64,000 nucleotides of DNA, from positions 62,001-126,000 of the forward strand of contig NZ_VLTJ01000041.1 of NCBI RefSeq assembly GCF_007558815.1. The letters are read 5' to 3'. The notes under the pieces were generated by a model that was not told the origin of the DNA, made no database searches, and saw nothing but the letters and a program-made list of their open reading frames with translations. This document shows positions 9,320 to 18,278 of the stretch, one piece after another. The translations under genes and the position numbers were made by a program. The number at the start of each line of letters is the position of its first letter. Position 1 is the stretch's first letter. This DNA comes from Verticiella sediminum. Its GTDB lineage: Bacteria > Pseudomonadota > Gammaproteobacteria > Burkholderiales > Burkholderiaceae_B.

Positions 9320-11032
9320 TTACAAGTCTTCGGAACCGAGCAGCATCTCGGTCAAGCCCTTGCCTGCCTTGACCATCGGCCAGACGTTCTCGGACTGGTC
9401 GGTGATGAAGTCGAGGAAGACGAGGCGCTTGCGATGCTTGCCGAAGGCTTCGCGGATGGCAGGCTCGACGTCGGCCGGGCGGTCGATGCGCAGGCCGACG
9501 TGGCCGTAGGCTTCGACCAGCTTGACGAAGTCGGGCAGCGCGTCCATGTACGACTCGGAGTAGCGCGAGCCGTAGTCGATCTGCTGCCACTGGCGCACCA
9601 TGCCCAGGTAGCGGTTGTTCAGGCACAGCACCTTGGGCGTGAGGTGGTACTGCGTGCAGGTCGAGAGTTCCTGGATGTTCATCTGGATCGAACCTTCGCC
9701 GGTGATCACGGCGATGTCGGCGTCCGGATTGGCCATCTGCACGCCCATGGCGTAGGGCAGGCCCACGCCCATGGTGCCCAGGCCGCCGGAGTTGATCCAG
9801 CGGCGCGGCTCGTCGAAGCGGTAGTACTGCGCGGCCCACATCTGGTGCTGGCCGACGTCGGAGGTGACGAAGGCCTTGCCGCCGGTGACTTCCCACAGGG
9901 TCTCGATGACCTTCTGCGGCTTGATGACTTCGGTGGAGTCGGCGAACTTCAGGCACTCGCGGCCGCGCCAGGTCTCGACCTGGCGCCACCAGGGGGCGAT
10001 GTCGGCGGATTCGAAACCACCCGCGGCGTCGAGCTGCTGGATGAGGTCGGCCAGGACTTCGCGCACGTCGCCGACGATGGGCACGTCGACCTTGACGCGC
10101 TTGGAGATCGAGGACGGGTCGATGTCGATGTGGACGATCTTGCGGGCGTTCTGCGCGAAATGGCGCGGATTGCCGATCACGCGGTCGTCGAAGCGCGCGC
10201 CGATCGCGATCAGCACGTCGCAGTGCTGCATCGCCATGTTCGCTTCGTAGGTGCCGTGCATGCCCGGCATGCCGACGAACAGGCGGTTGCTGGCCGGGAA
10301 GGCGCCCAGCCCCATCAAGGTGCTGGTGACCGGCGCGCCCACGCGCGCGGCGAGCGTGCGCAGTTCGTCCTCGGCGTTGGCGAGGACCACGCCGCCGCCG
10401 GTGTAGATCATGGGCCGCTCGGCGCTGCGCAGGAGCTGCACGGCCTTCTTGATCTGGCCCTGGTGACCCTTGGTGACCGGCGAATAGGAGCGCATCACCA
10501 CCGGGGCGTCCGACGGCGTGTACTTGCAGCGCGCGATCGTGATGTCCTTGGGCACGTCGACCAGCACCGGGCCCGGGCGGCCGCTGCGCGCGATGTAGAA
10601 CGCGCGGCGCAGCGTCTCGGCGAGATCCTTGACGTCCTTGACCAGGAAGTTGTGCTTGACGCAAGGGCGAGTGATGCCGATGGTGTCGCACTCCTGGAAG
10701 GCGTCCTCGCCGATCGCGGCGGTGGGCACCTGGCCGCTGATGATGACCATCGGGACCGAATCCATGTAGGCGGTGGCGATGCCGGTGACGGCATTGGTCG
10801 CGCCCGGACCGCTGGTCACGAGACACACACCGACCTTCTTGGAGGAGCGGGAATAGGCATCGGCGGCGTGCACTGCGGCCTGCTCGTGCCGCACCAGGAT
10901 GTGCTGGAACCGATCCTGCTTGTAGATTTCGTCGTAGATGTACAGCACGGCGCCGCCAGGGTAGCCGAAGACGTGTTCCACGCCCTCATCGGCCAGGCAG
11001 CGCACGAGAATTTCGGCGCCTGTGAGTTCCAT
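9320..11032 (-). CDS. ilvI: Acetolactate synthase large (catalytic) subunit
   Basis: Thiamine-diphosphate enzyme condensing two pyruvates, or pyruvate plus 2-ketobutyrate, at the entry of branched-chain amino-acid synthesis. 570 aa. It opens with MELTGAEILVRCLADEGVEH; FGYPGGAVLYIYDEIY follows and RHEQAAVHAADAYSR holds the catalytic Glu. The central FAD-binding domain contains YEANMAMQHCDVLIAIGARF. The C-terminal ThDP motif is GEGSIQMNIQELSTCTQYHL followed by LCLNNRYLG; the GEG form in place of GDG is seen in betaproteobacteria. ATG at 11032 has AAGGGAAC upstream; the frame is open further but only this start gives the family N-terminus. Confidence 0.97.
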   Translation of the reverse strand: MELTGAEILVRCLADEGVEHVFGYPGGAVLYIYDEIYKQDRFQHILVRHEQAAVHAADAYSRSSKKVGVCLVTSGPGATNAVTGIATAYMDSVPMVIISGQVPTAAIGEDAFQECDTIGITRPCVKHNFLVKDVKDLAETLRRAFYIARSGRPGPVLVDVPKDITIARCKYTPSDAPVVMRSYSPVTKGHQGQIKKAVQLLRSAERPMIYTGGGVVLANAEDELRTLAARVGAPVTSTLMGLGAFPASNRLFVGMPGMHGTYEANMAMQHCDVLIAIGARFDDRVIGNPRHFAQNARKIVHIDIDPSSISKRVKVDVPIVGDVREVLADLIQQLDAAGGFESADIAPWWRQVETWRGRECLKFADSTEVIKPQKVIETLWEVTGGKAFVTSDVGQHQMWAAQYYRFDEPRRWINSGGLGTMGVGLPYAMGVQMANPDADIAVITGEGSIQMNIQELSTCTQYHLTPKVLCLNNRYLGMVRQWQQIDYGSRYSESYMDALPDFVKLVEAYGHVGLRIDRPADVEPAIREAFGKHRKRLVFLDFITDQSENVWPMVKAGKGLTEMLLGSEDL

Positions 11033-11425
11033 TATGGTTCCCTTCAAACCGTTGCGATCGCCCCGAGCGCCGCCTGCGATACGGCGGACCGAACCCGCAG
11101 CGGACACGGCAGCACGCCCGACGCTTCGCGATTCACGGAATCGCTAGGCCCGAACGCCCTGGCGGCCCGACGCACGTTCATCGGAACGGACAGCGGACAT
11201 TGAAACGAAGGCCCCCTGCCGTGCTTGTGGCGCGAGAGGCGGGCAAGTAAGTGGGCGCGAAGCGCGCGCTTCGGTTGAAAGCGCGGCAAGCGTCTTGCTG
11301 GCGTTGCCTGATAGTTGCAACGGGGGCAAGCTTTAAAGAATAAACCTGAAATGCCAAGCATCGCAAGCGGCGCGTGCCGATTCGCGGCCCCTGCGCCGGA
11401 CGAGGCCGCCGCACGGCGCCCCGGT
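11033..11425 (-). other. Leader/promoter region of the ilv operon
   Basis: 393 bp between ilvI and the MarR gene. On the minus strand I searched for a leader peptide rich in Leu, Val or Ile and for a T-box and found neither. A small hairpin (GCGATTCC/GGAATCGC on the other strand near 11127-11146) is present. The promoter must lie here but no -35/-10 pair stands out. Confidence 0.4.
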
Positions 11426-12001
11426 TCAGGCCGGCGGCTCGTCCCACCAGGCCTGCAACGGATCGGCCGGGGTGGCGGCTCGCGCCACTGGACCTGCCCC
11501 CTGGGCTCTTTGCGCCAGATGCAAATCGCGCGCGTGCGCGGTGAGACGCGGCAACAGTGCGCGCAACTGCTCGGCCTCGGCGGCGCTCATGATTTGCGCC
11601 AAGCGCACGTTGTAGTCCGCGGTGACGCGCCGCGCCTCGGCATGCGCACGCCAGCCCTGCTCGGTGAGCGCCAGGCGCGCCACCCGGCGATCGCTGTCCA
11701 GCCGGATGCGGCTGACCAGCCCGCGCTCGACCAGGCTGGCGATCAGGCGGCTGGCGACGACCTTGTCCAGGCCCGCGCGCTCGGCGAACGCGGTGAGCGG
11801 CATGCCGTCTGCGCGGGCGAGCACCGCCAGGGCGCGCCAATCCCGCCGGCCCACGCCGACCTCGCGGCGCAGGCACAGGTCGATCCCGGCGGTCGCCGCG
11901 CGCGTCAGGCCGTGAAGCTGGTAGATGAGGTAGTCCTCGAGACCGGCGGGACGGTGAAAGCCGCCCGGTTCGGCGGGCGGCGCATCAGGAGCCATGGACA
12001 A
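11426..12001 (-). CDS. MarR-family transcriptional regulator
   Basis: Winged-helix repressor, 191 aa. The DNA-binding domain is ALAVLARADGMPLTAFAERA (helix 2 region), GLDKVVASRLIASLVERGLV (recognition helix) and the wing RIRLDSDRRVARLALTEQGW (about residues 57-118). The C-terminal tail (AAEAEQLRALLPRLTAHARD and a 25-residue Pro/Ala end) forms the dimer helices. It is divergent from the Bug-sulfatase pair with 121 bp between, so it is the natural candidate to control that pair in response to its substrate. An ATG two codons in (MAPDAP) is an alternative start. Confidence 0.88.
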   Translation of the reverse strand: MSMAPDAPPAEPGGFHRPAGLEDYLIYQLHGLTRAATAGIDLCLRREVGVGRRDWRALAVLARADGMPLTAFAERAGLDKVVASRLIASLVERGLVSRIRLDSDRRVARLALTEQGWRAHAEARRVTADYNVRLAQIMSAAEAEQLRALLPRLTAHARDLHLAQRAQGAGPVARAATPADPLQAWWDEPPA

Positions 12002-12122
12002 GGAAACCGGTGGTTGATTAGGTCAATTATCGGCGCCTTTGCTAGCGTGCGGGAGCCGCATTCCCGCAAGGGATGCTTTCGGTCTATAAAAAGCCCCCCA
12101 AAGCCTTCCCGGAGACAACCGC

Positions 12123-13088
12123 ATGCCCAAACCTTCCCACGCCGGCGTCCTGCTGGCCTGCGCCGCCGCGTTCGCCGCATCCGCCGTGCAGGCGGCCGAC
12201 TGGCCCAGCCAGCCCATTCGCCTGGTGGTCGGCTCGCCGCCCGGCGCGCCGTCGGACATCGTGGCGCGCACGCTCGCCGAACAGATGGGCAGCACGCTCG
12301 GCCAGCCCCTGGTGGTGGAGAACCGCGCGGGCGCCGGCCTGAACCTTGCCGCCATCAACGTGGCCAACGCCAAGGACGGCCACAGCCTGCTCGTGACCTC
12401 CGACACGATCTGGACGGTCAACCCCCGCATCTACCGCAGCCTGGGCTACGACCCCGACCAGGACCTGGCGCCGGTCGCCGTGCTCGCCAGCTTCACGCAG
12501 ATGCTGGTGTGCAACAGCGGCCTGGGCGTCAAGACCGTGCCGGAGCTGCTCGAGCGCGCCAAGCAGCAGACCCTCACCTATGCGTCGGGCGGCGCCGGCG
12601 TGCCCGGCCACCTGGCCGCCGAGATGTTCCTGGCCGCGACCGACGCGCGCATGACGCACATCCCCTATCGCGGCCCGGGCCCGGCCATCACCGACGTGGT
12701 CGGCGGCCAGGTGGACTGCGGTTTCCTCACCACGCCGCAGGTGCTGCCGCATGTCCAGTCGGGCAAGCTGAACGCGCTTGCGGTATCGTCAGCCCAGCGC
12801 TCGCCGATGGCGCCGGACGTGCCGTCCGCGGCCGAAGTCGGCGCAACCGGCATGGACGCTACCTTCTACCAGTTGCTCGCCGCCCCGGCCGGCACGCCGC
12901 CCGAGGTCATCGAGCGGCTTCAGAAGGCCGCGGCGCAGGCGCTGTCCACGCCGGCCAGCCAGGAACGCCTGGGCATGCTCGACATGCAGGCGGTCGGCGG
13001 CGATGCCCAGGCGGCCCGCGAGCTGCTGGCGCGCACGTCGACGGCCTGGGGCGCCGTGATCGATCGCATCGGCCTGAAGGTCGATTGA
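12123..13088 (+). CDS. Bug-family solute-binding protein, paired with a sulfatase
   Basis: Periplasmic binding protein, 321 aa. Signal peptide residues 1-25 (HAGVLLACAAAFAASAVQAA), then the TctC/Bug core: SQPIRLVVGSPPGAPSDIVA, GQPLVVENRAGAGLNLAAIN, SLGYDPDQDLAPVAVLAS, MTHIPYRGPGPAITDVVGGQ. Compared with most Bug proteins, the usual PGGxxD loop is PPGAPSD. It ends 11 bp before the sulfatase start, so the two form an operon; the bound ligand may be the sulfatase substrate or its product. No TctA/TctB genes are near. Confidence 0.9.
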   Translation: MPKPSHAGVLLACAAAFAASAVQAADWPSQPIRLVVGSPPGAPSDIVARTLAEQMGSTLGQPLVVENRAGAGLNLAAINVANAKDGHSLLVTSDTIWTVNPRIYRSLGYDPDQDLAPVAVLASFTQMLVCNSGLGVKTVPELLERAKQQTLTYASGGAGVPGHLAAEMFLAATDARMTHIPYRGPGPAITDVVGGQVDCGFLTTPQVLPHVQSGKLNALAVSSAQRSPMAPDVPSAAEVGATGMDATFYQLLAAPAGTPPEVIERLQKAAAQALSTPASQERLGMLDMQAVGGDAQAARELLARTSTAWGAVIDRIGLKVD

Positions 13089-13099
13089 CGGAGAAAGTC

Positions 13100-14656
13100 T
13101 TGACCGCCAGAAATGTGCTTTTCATCATGTGCGACCAGCTTCGCCATGATCATCTGGGCTGCGCCGGCCATCCCTACCTGCGCACGCCCAACATCGACGC
13201 GCTCGCCCGCCGCGGCGTGCGCTTCTCGCAGGCGTATGTGGCCAGCGGCGTGTGCGGACCCTCGCGCATGAGCTACTACACCGGCCGCTACCCCTCCAGC
13301 CACGGCGCCACCTGGAACCGGGTGCCGCTGGGCGTGGGCGAGATGACGCTCGGCGAATACCTGCGCACCGCCGGGCGCGAGCTGAGCCTGGCGGGCAAGA
13401 CCCACGTGATGCCCGACGAGGACGGCATCCGCCGGCTGGGCATCGCGCACGGCAGCGATCTCGCGACGCGCCTGCGCGCCGGCTACTTCGAGGAACTCGA
13501 CCGCCACGACGGCCACCACGCCGAACCGCACAGCGCCTATGCGGACTACCTGCGCGCGCAGGGCTACGACAGCGCCGATCCCTGGACCGACTACGTCATC
13601 AGCGCCATCGACGAGAACGGCCAGGTGGTCTCGGGCTGGAACATGCGCAACGTGCACCTGCCGGCGCGGGTGGCCGAGGCGCACTCCGAGACGGCCTACA
13701 CCACCGAGCGCGCGATGGAATTCATCGAGGCGCGCGGCGACGACCCGTGGGTGCTGCACCTGTCGCTGGTCAAGCCGCACTGGCCGTACATGGCGCCCGC
13801 GCCCTACCACCAGCGCTACACGCTGGACCAGTGCCTGCCGCTGCACCGCGACCCGGCCGAGCTCGAGAACGCCCACCCGGTGGCCGCCGCCTACCGCACC
13901 CAGGAAGAGTGCGTGAATTTCATGCGTGCGGAGGTCTCGGACAAGGTGCGCCCGGCCTACCAGGGCCTGATCGAGCAGGTCGACGATCACCTCGGCCGCC
14001 TGTGGGAGCTGCTCGAGCGCACCGGCCGCTGGCAGGACACGCTGGTCGTCTTCACCGCCGATCACGGCGACTTCCTCGGCGATCACTGGCTGGGCGAGAA
14101 GGAGCTCTTCTACGACACCGTGCAGAAAGTGCCGATGATCGTGTATGACCCGAGCGCCGAGGCCGACGCCAGCCGCGGCACGGTGGACGAGCGCTTCGTG
14201 TCGTGCGTGGACGTCGCGCCCACCATTCTGCAGGCGCTCGGCCTGCCGGCGTTCGATCACCGTATCGAAGGGCAGTCGCTGCTCGCCGCCCTGCGCGGCC
14301 AGGACGCGCCGCACCGCGAGTTCGTCGTCTCGGAGCTGGACTACAGCTTTCGCAAGGCGCGCCTGGTGCTCGGCCGCCAGCCCGACGAGTGCCGGGCCTG
14401 GATGGTGCGCACCCAGCGCTGGAAGTACGTGCACTGGATGGGCTTGCGCCCGCAGTTGTTCGATCTCGCGCGCGACCCCGGCGAGCTGCAGGACCTGGGC
14501 GAGGACGCCTCGCTCGAAGGCGTCCGCGCCGAGATGCGCGAGCACCTGCTCACCTGGTTCACCCGGCTCAAGCCGCGCGTCACCGTGGACAACGCGCTGG
14601 TCGCCGCCAAGACCGACGTGTACAAGAAGGCAGGCGTGTTCTACGGCGTCTGGTAG
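13100..14656 (+). CDS. Cys-type sulfatase / phosphonate monoester hydrolase family protein
   Basis: Alkaline-phosphatase-fold hydrolase, 518 aa from TTG at 13100 (GGAG 7-11 nt upstream; an upstream open frame of several hundred codons lacks family features). N-terminal metal motif NVLFIMCDQLRHDHLG; catalytic signature VCGPSRMSYYTGRYPSSHGA with Cys52 in C-x-P-S-R, the site converted to formylglycine; second metal site TADHGDFLGDHWLGEKELFY; C-terminal ALGLPAFDHRIEGQSLLA. It cleaves a sulfate ester or phosphono/phospho-ester. There is no signal peptide, so it is cytoplasmic. No formylglycine-generating enzyme gene lies in the window. Confidence 0.88.
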   Translation: MTARNVLFIMCDQLRHDHLGCAGHPYLRTPNIDALARRGVRFSQAYVASGVCGPSRMSYYTGRYPSSHGATWNRVPLGVGEMTLGEYLRTAGRELSLAGKTHVMPDEDGIRRLGIAHGSDLATRLRAGYFEELDRHDGHHAEPHSAYADYLRAQGYDSADPWTDYVISAIDENGQVVSGWNMRNVHLPARVAEAHSETAYTTERAMEFIEARGDDPWVLHLSLVKPHWPYMAPAPYHQRYTLDQCLPLHRDPAELENAHPVAAAYRTQEECVNFMRAEVSDKVRPAYQGLIEQVDDHLGRLWELLERTGRWQDTLVVFTADHGDFLGDHWLGEKELFYDTVQKVPMIVYDPSAEADASRGTVDERFVSCVDVAPTILQALGLPAFDHRIEGQSLLAALRGQDAPHREFVVSELDYSFRKARLVLGRQPDECRAWMVRTQRWKYVHWMGLRPQLFDLARDPGELQDLGEDASLEGVRAEMREHLLTWFTRLKPRVTVDNALVAAKTDVYKKAGVFYGVW

Positions 14657-14663
14657 GCCTCTG

Positions 14664-14693
14664 CCGGGCGCGGCGAATACCGTCCGCGCCCGG
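14664..14693 (+). terminator. Hairpin after the sulfatase gene
   Basis: Perfect 10-bp inverted repeat, arms CCGGGCGCGG and CCGCGCCCGG with a 10-nt loop, 7 bp after the sulfatase stop. No T-run follows, so termination is possible but not certain. Confidence 0.5.
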
Positions 14694-14771
14694 GTTACTG
14701 CCCGGGTTACTATTCGGGCTTTCACACGGAAACTGCCGCGCCTCGCCGCGCGCGGCCATACCCACGCATCC

Positions 14772-15851
14772 ATGAGTCACGAGCCCTCCGCCATTCAGCG
14801 CATGGCCCGCACGAGCGCGGGCGCCCGTCGCTGGCTGGCCGCCCTTGCCCTGGCCTGCGCGGCCGGTGCGGCACACGCGGTGGACATCACCGGCGCCGGC
14901 GCCTCCTTCCCCTTCCCGCTCTACGCCAACTGGGCGCATAGCTACCATGCCGAGACCGGCGACGTGGTCAACTACCAGTCGATCGGCTCGGGCGGCGGCG
15001 TGGCCCAGATCAGCAAGCCCACCGTGGACTTCGGCGCGACCGACGCGCCGCTCTCCGGCGAGGAGCTGGACAGGCTGGGCCTGGTCCAGTTTCCGGCCCT
15101 CCTGGGCGGCGTGGTGCCCGTCGTGCACATCCCCGGCATCGAACCCGGGCAGTTGAAGCTCTCGGGCAGCGAACTGGCCGACATCTTCCTCGGCCGCATC
15201 ACCCGCTGGAACGACCCGACACTGACCGCGCGCAATCCCGGCCTGACGCTGCCCGACGCCGAGATCCTGGTGGTGCATCGCTCCGACGGCTCGGGCACCA
15301 CGTACAACTGGACCCACTATCTCGCCCAGGTGTCGCCGGCCTGGCAGGAGACGGTGGGCGTGGGCAAGGCCGTGAAGTGGCCAGCCGGCCAGGGCGGCAA
15401 GGGCAACGAGGGCGTGGCGAACTACGTGCGCCAGCTACGCCACACCATCGGCTATGTGGAATACGGCTACGCCCGCGAGAACGACCTGTCGCACGTGGCC
15501 CTGGAGAACAGCGCGGGCAACGTGGTGCAGCCCGACGCGGCGAGCTTCGCCGCCGCCGCGGCCAGCGCCGACTGGGACGCCGTGCCCGGCATGGGCCTGA
15601 CGCTCACCAACCAGCCCGGCGCCGACGCCTGGCCGCTCGCGGCCGCCACCTTCATCCTCGTGCCCCGTACCACGAACCGGCCCGCCAGCACGCGCGCCGC
15701 ACTGGCCTTCTTCGACTGGGCCTTTCGCCACGGCGACCAGATGGCCGAGGACATGCACTACGTGGCGCTGCCCGACGCCCTGACCGATCGGGTGCGTGCC
15801 GTCTGGGCGCGCGACGTGCGCGATCGGGACGGCAAGCCGGTCTGGCCCTGA
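14772..15851 (+). CDS. PstS-like phosphate-binding protein (paralogue 1)
   Basis: Periplasmic phosphate-binding protein, 359 aa. A long N-region is followed by signal LAALALACAAGAAHAVD. The phosphate-site motifs of PstS are intact: TGAGASFPFPLYANW, YQSIGSGGGVAQI, TVDFGATDAPLSGEELDR, and HRSDGSGTTYNWTHYL. It is very similar to the next gene along its whole length, differing mainly in an acidic and variable C-terminal third. No Pho box is visible upstream of it; that signal lies between the two copies. It may be an older duplicate with different expression or affinity. Confidence 0.9.
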   Translation: MSHEPSAIQRMARTSAGARRWLAALALACAAGAAHAVDITGAGASFPFPLYANWAHSYHAETGDVVNYQSIGSGGGVAQISKPTVDFGATDAPLSGEELDRLGLVQFPALLGGVVPVVHIPGIEPGQLKLSGSELADIFLGRITRWNDPTLTARNPGLTLPDAEILVVHRSDGSGTTYNWTHYLAQVSPAWQETVGVGKAVKWPAGQGGKGNEGVANYVRQLRHTIGYVEYGYARENDLSHVALENSAGNVVQPDAASFAAAAASADWDAVPGMGLTLTNQPGADAWPLAAATFILVPRTTNRPASTRAALAFFDWAFRHGDQMAEDMHYVALPDALTDRVRAVWARDVRDRDGKPVWP

Positions 15852-15924
15852 AGGCGTCGCGGGCGTGCCGTGAGAACGCCCGCGGGGCCACGCTGCGCCC
15901 AGTCGTCCCGCTGCCCTGCCCCGG

Positions 15925-15963
15925 TGTCATATTTCCGTCATCTTCCTGTCATGTTCCAGTCAC
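15925..15963 (+). promoter_or_regulatory. Tandem Pho box upstream of pstS
   Basis: Four direct repeats spaced exactly 11 bp: TGTCAT (15925), CGTCAT (15936), TGTCAT (15947), AGTCAC (15958). This is the PhoB-binding arrangement, two 22-bp boxes side by side, ending 69 bp before the pstS start. It predicts induction by phosphate starvation. Confidence 0.9.
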
Positions 15964-16032
15964 GCCCCGTCGGTAATCTGCGAGGCGTCGGGCGAAACCT
16001 TCGCCTACCCTACGGGACACACAGGAAATCAC

Positions 16033-17076
16033 ATGTTCAAAAGCGTTCTTCGCCAAGTCACGATCGCGGTTGCCCTGGGTTCGGCGACCGTAGCCGCCCA
16101 CGCCGCCGACATCACCGGCGCTGGCGCCTCGTTTCCCTACCCGATCTATGCGCGCTGGGCCGCGGACTACCGCGCCGAGACGAACAATGTCGTGAACTAC
16201 CAGTCGATCGGCTCCGGCGGCGGGGTCAAGCAGATCACCGCCAAGACGGTGGACTTCGGCGCCACCGACGATCCGATGCCCGGCGACGAGCTCGACAAGA
16301 ACGGCCTGCTGCAGTTTCCGGCCGTCATCGGCGGTACGGTGCCCGTCGTCAACCTGCCGGGCGTCAAGCCGGGCGAACTGCGCCTGACCGGCCAGCTTCT
16401 GGCCGACATCTACCTGGGCAAGATCAAGCGCTGGAACGACCCCGCGCTGGCCGCCGCCAACCCCGACGTGAAGCTGCCCGACGCCGATATCGTCGTGGTG
16501 CACCGTTCGGACGGCTCGGGCACGACCTTCGGCTGGACCAACTACCTTGCCAAGGTTTCGCCGGAGTGGAAGGAACAGGTCGGCGAAGGCAAGGCCGTGA
16601 AGTGGCCGGTGGGCCAGGGCGGCAAGGGCAACGAAGGCGTGGCCAACTACGTCAAGCAGCTCGCCAACTCGATCGGCTACGTCGAATACGCCTACGCCAA
16701 GCAGAACGGCCTGTCGCACACGGCCATGCAGAACAGCGCCGGCCAGTATGTGCAGCCAGAGTACGACAGCTTCGCTGCTGCGGCCGCCGGCGCCGACTGG
16801 AAGAGCGAGCCCGGCATGGGCATGGTCCTGACCGACCAGCCGGGCGAGAAATCCTGGCCGGTGACCAGCGCCACCTTCATCCTGGTGCACAAGGCCGCCG
16901 ACAACGCCGAGAAGACCCGCTCGGTGCTGAGCTTCTTCGACTGGGCCTTCGAGAAGGGCGCCGACTCGGCGCGCAGCCTGGACTACGTGGCGCTGCCGCA
17001 GGCCGTGACCCAGGCCATCCGTGACGAGTGGACATCGGACATCAAGGACGGCAGCGGCAACGCCGTCTGGAAGTAA
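16033..17076 (+). CDS. pstS: Phosphate ABC transporter substrate-binding protein
   Basis: Periplasmic phosphate-binding component of PstSCAB, 347 aa. Signal peptide residues 1-25 (VTIAVALGSATVAAHAAD), then TGAGASFPYPIYARW, YQSIGSGGGVKQI, TVDFGATDDPMPGDELDK and HRSDGSGTTFGWTNYL, the phosphate-coordinating loops of E. coli PstS. It is directly behind the tandem Pho box and starts the transporter operon; a hairpin after it can explain the usual excess of PstS over the membrane parts. Confidence 0.97.
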   Translation: MFKSVLRQVTIAVALGSATVAAHAADITGAGASFPYPIYARWAADYRAETNNVVNYQSIGSGGGVKQITAKTVDFGATDDPMPGDELDKNGLLQFPAVIGGTVPVVNLPGVKPGELRLTGQLLADIYLGKIKRWNDPALAAANPDVKLPDADIVVVHRSDGSGTTFGWTNYLAKVSPEWKEQVGEGKAVKWPVGQGGKGNEGVANYVKQLANSIGYVEYAYAKQNGLSHTAMQNSAGQYVQPEYDSFAAAAAGADWKSEPGMGMVLTDQPGEKSWPVTSATFILVHKAADNAEKTRSVLSFFDWAFEKGADSARSLDYVALPQAVTQAIRDEWTSDIKDGSGNAVWK

Positions 17077-17096
17077 GCCGTCCGCTTGCCTGAACG

Positions 17097-17127
17097 GCGG
17101 GCGTCCTGCACGCGGGGCGCCCGCTTT
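17097..17127 (+). terminator. Attenuating hairpin between pstS and pstC
   Basis: Arms GCGGGCG and CGCCCGC with a 14-nt loop followed by only TTT. It looks like a weak terminator or 3' stabiliser that would let pstS be expressed above pstCAB. Confidence 0.6.
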
Positions 17128-17204
17128 CGCGTTGATGGGAAGCCGCTTCCTTCCCGTCTCGGGAAGGCAGGAAATCGAAGCGCTACCCCCCGGGAGAACC
17201 AGTG

Positions 17205-18221
17205 ATGACAGCAGTACTTGGTAATATGTCCGCGCGCTCGGGCCCCGTCTCGGAGCCGGAGAAGCTTCCCAAACTGGACCCGATGAATCACACCCGCAAC
17301 ACTTTCCTGGATGCCGCGTTCAAGAACCTCACGCGGCTGTTCGCCTTCCTCGTCTTCTGTCTGCTCGCCGCGATCCTGGTGTCCCTGCTCTATGGCAGTC
17401 AGGACAGCCTGCGCGAGTTCGGCCTGAGTTTTCTCTGGTCCCGCGAATGGGATCCGGTCAACAACGAGTACGGCGCACTCGTGCCGATCTACGGCACGCT
17501 GCTCACCTCGATCATCGCGCTGATCATCGCCGTACCGGTCTCGTTCGGCATCGCGCTCTTTCTGACCGAATTGTCGCCGCGCTGGCTGCGCCGCCCGCTG
17601 GGAACCGCCATCGAGATGCTGGCCGCGATCCCCTCGATCATCTACGGCATGTGGGGCCTGTTCGTCTTCGTGCCGATCTTTCAGCGCACCCTGCAGCCCT
17701 TCATGATCGATACGCTGGGCCGCATCCCGGGCCTGGGCCTGCTGTTCCAGGGCCCGCCGTTCGGCATCGGCATCTTCACCGCCGGCGTCATTCTCGCGAT
17801 CATGGTGATTCCCTTCATCACCGCCGTGATGCGCGACGTGTTCGAGCTCGTGCCGGCCCTGCTGAAGGAATCGGCCTACGGCCTGGGCGCAACCACCTGG
17901 GAAGTCGCGCGCAACGTCATGCTGCCCTTCACCAAGGCCGGTGTGATCGGCGGCATCATGCTGGGGCTGGGGCGCGCGCTGGGCGAGACCATGGCGGTGA
18001 CCTTCGTGATCGGCAATGCGTATCGCATGACCGGCTCGCTGTTCGCTCCCGGCAACTCGATCGCCTCGTCGCTGGCCAACGAATTCAACGAGGCCAGCGG
18101 AATGCAGATTTCTGCCCTGATCGAACTCGGCCTGATCCTGTTCCTCATCACCACCGTGGTGCTGGCCCTCTCGAAGGTCATGCTGCTGCGTCTGTCCCGC
18201 CGCGAAGGCACCAAGACCTGA
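17205..18221 (+). CDS. pstC: Phosphate ABC transporter permease PstC
   Basis: Inner-membrane permease, 338 aa, from ATG at 17205 (GGGAG upstream; GTG at 17202 is possible). First TM helix [20 protein letters not shown], then [40 protein letters not shown], and the EAA-like loop that contacts Pst[21 protein letters not shown], with [18 protein letters not shown]. Followed by pstA after 57 bp. Confidence 0.97.
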   Translation: MTAVLGNMSARSGPVSEPEKLPKLDPMNHTRNTFLDAAFKNLTRLFAFLVFCLLAAILVSLLYGSQDSLREFGLSFLWSREWDPVNNEYGALVPIYGTLLTSIIALIIAVPVSFGIALFLTELSPRWLRRPLGTAIEMLAAIPSIIYGMWGLFVFVPIFQRTLQPFMIDTLGRIPGLGLLFQGPPFGIGIFTAGVILAIMVIPFITAVMRDVFELVPALLKESAYGLGATTWEVARNVMLPFTKAGVIGGIMLGLGRALGETMAVTFVIGNAYRMTGSLFAPGNSIASSLANEFNEASGMQISALIELGLILFLITTVVLALSKVMLLRLSRREGTKT

Positions 18222-18278
18222 CCCCGCGCCCCGGGGTCCGAGCCCCGGGGCCAGACGACACTTCCGACCCGATCCGCC

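Noticed and set aside
11033-11425. Attenuator leader peptide or T-box before ilvI
   Set aside because: No short frame rich in Leu, Val or Ile and no T-box core was found on the transcribed strand.
11315-13099. Long in-frame extension of the sulfatase frame
   Set aside because: It covers the MarR gene in antisense and the Bug gene in another phase and has no family features. TTG at 13100 with GGAG fits the family start.
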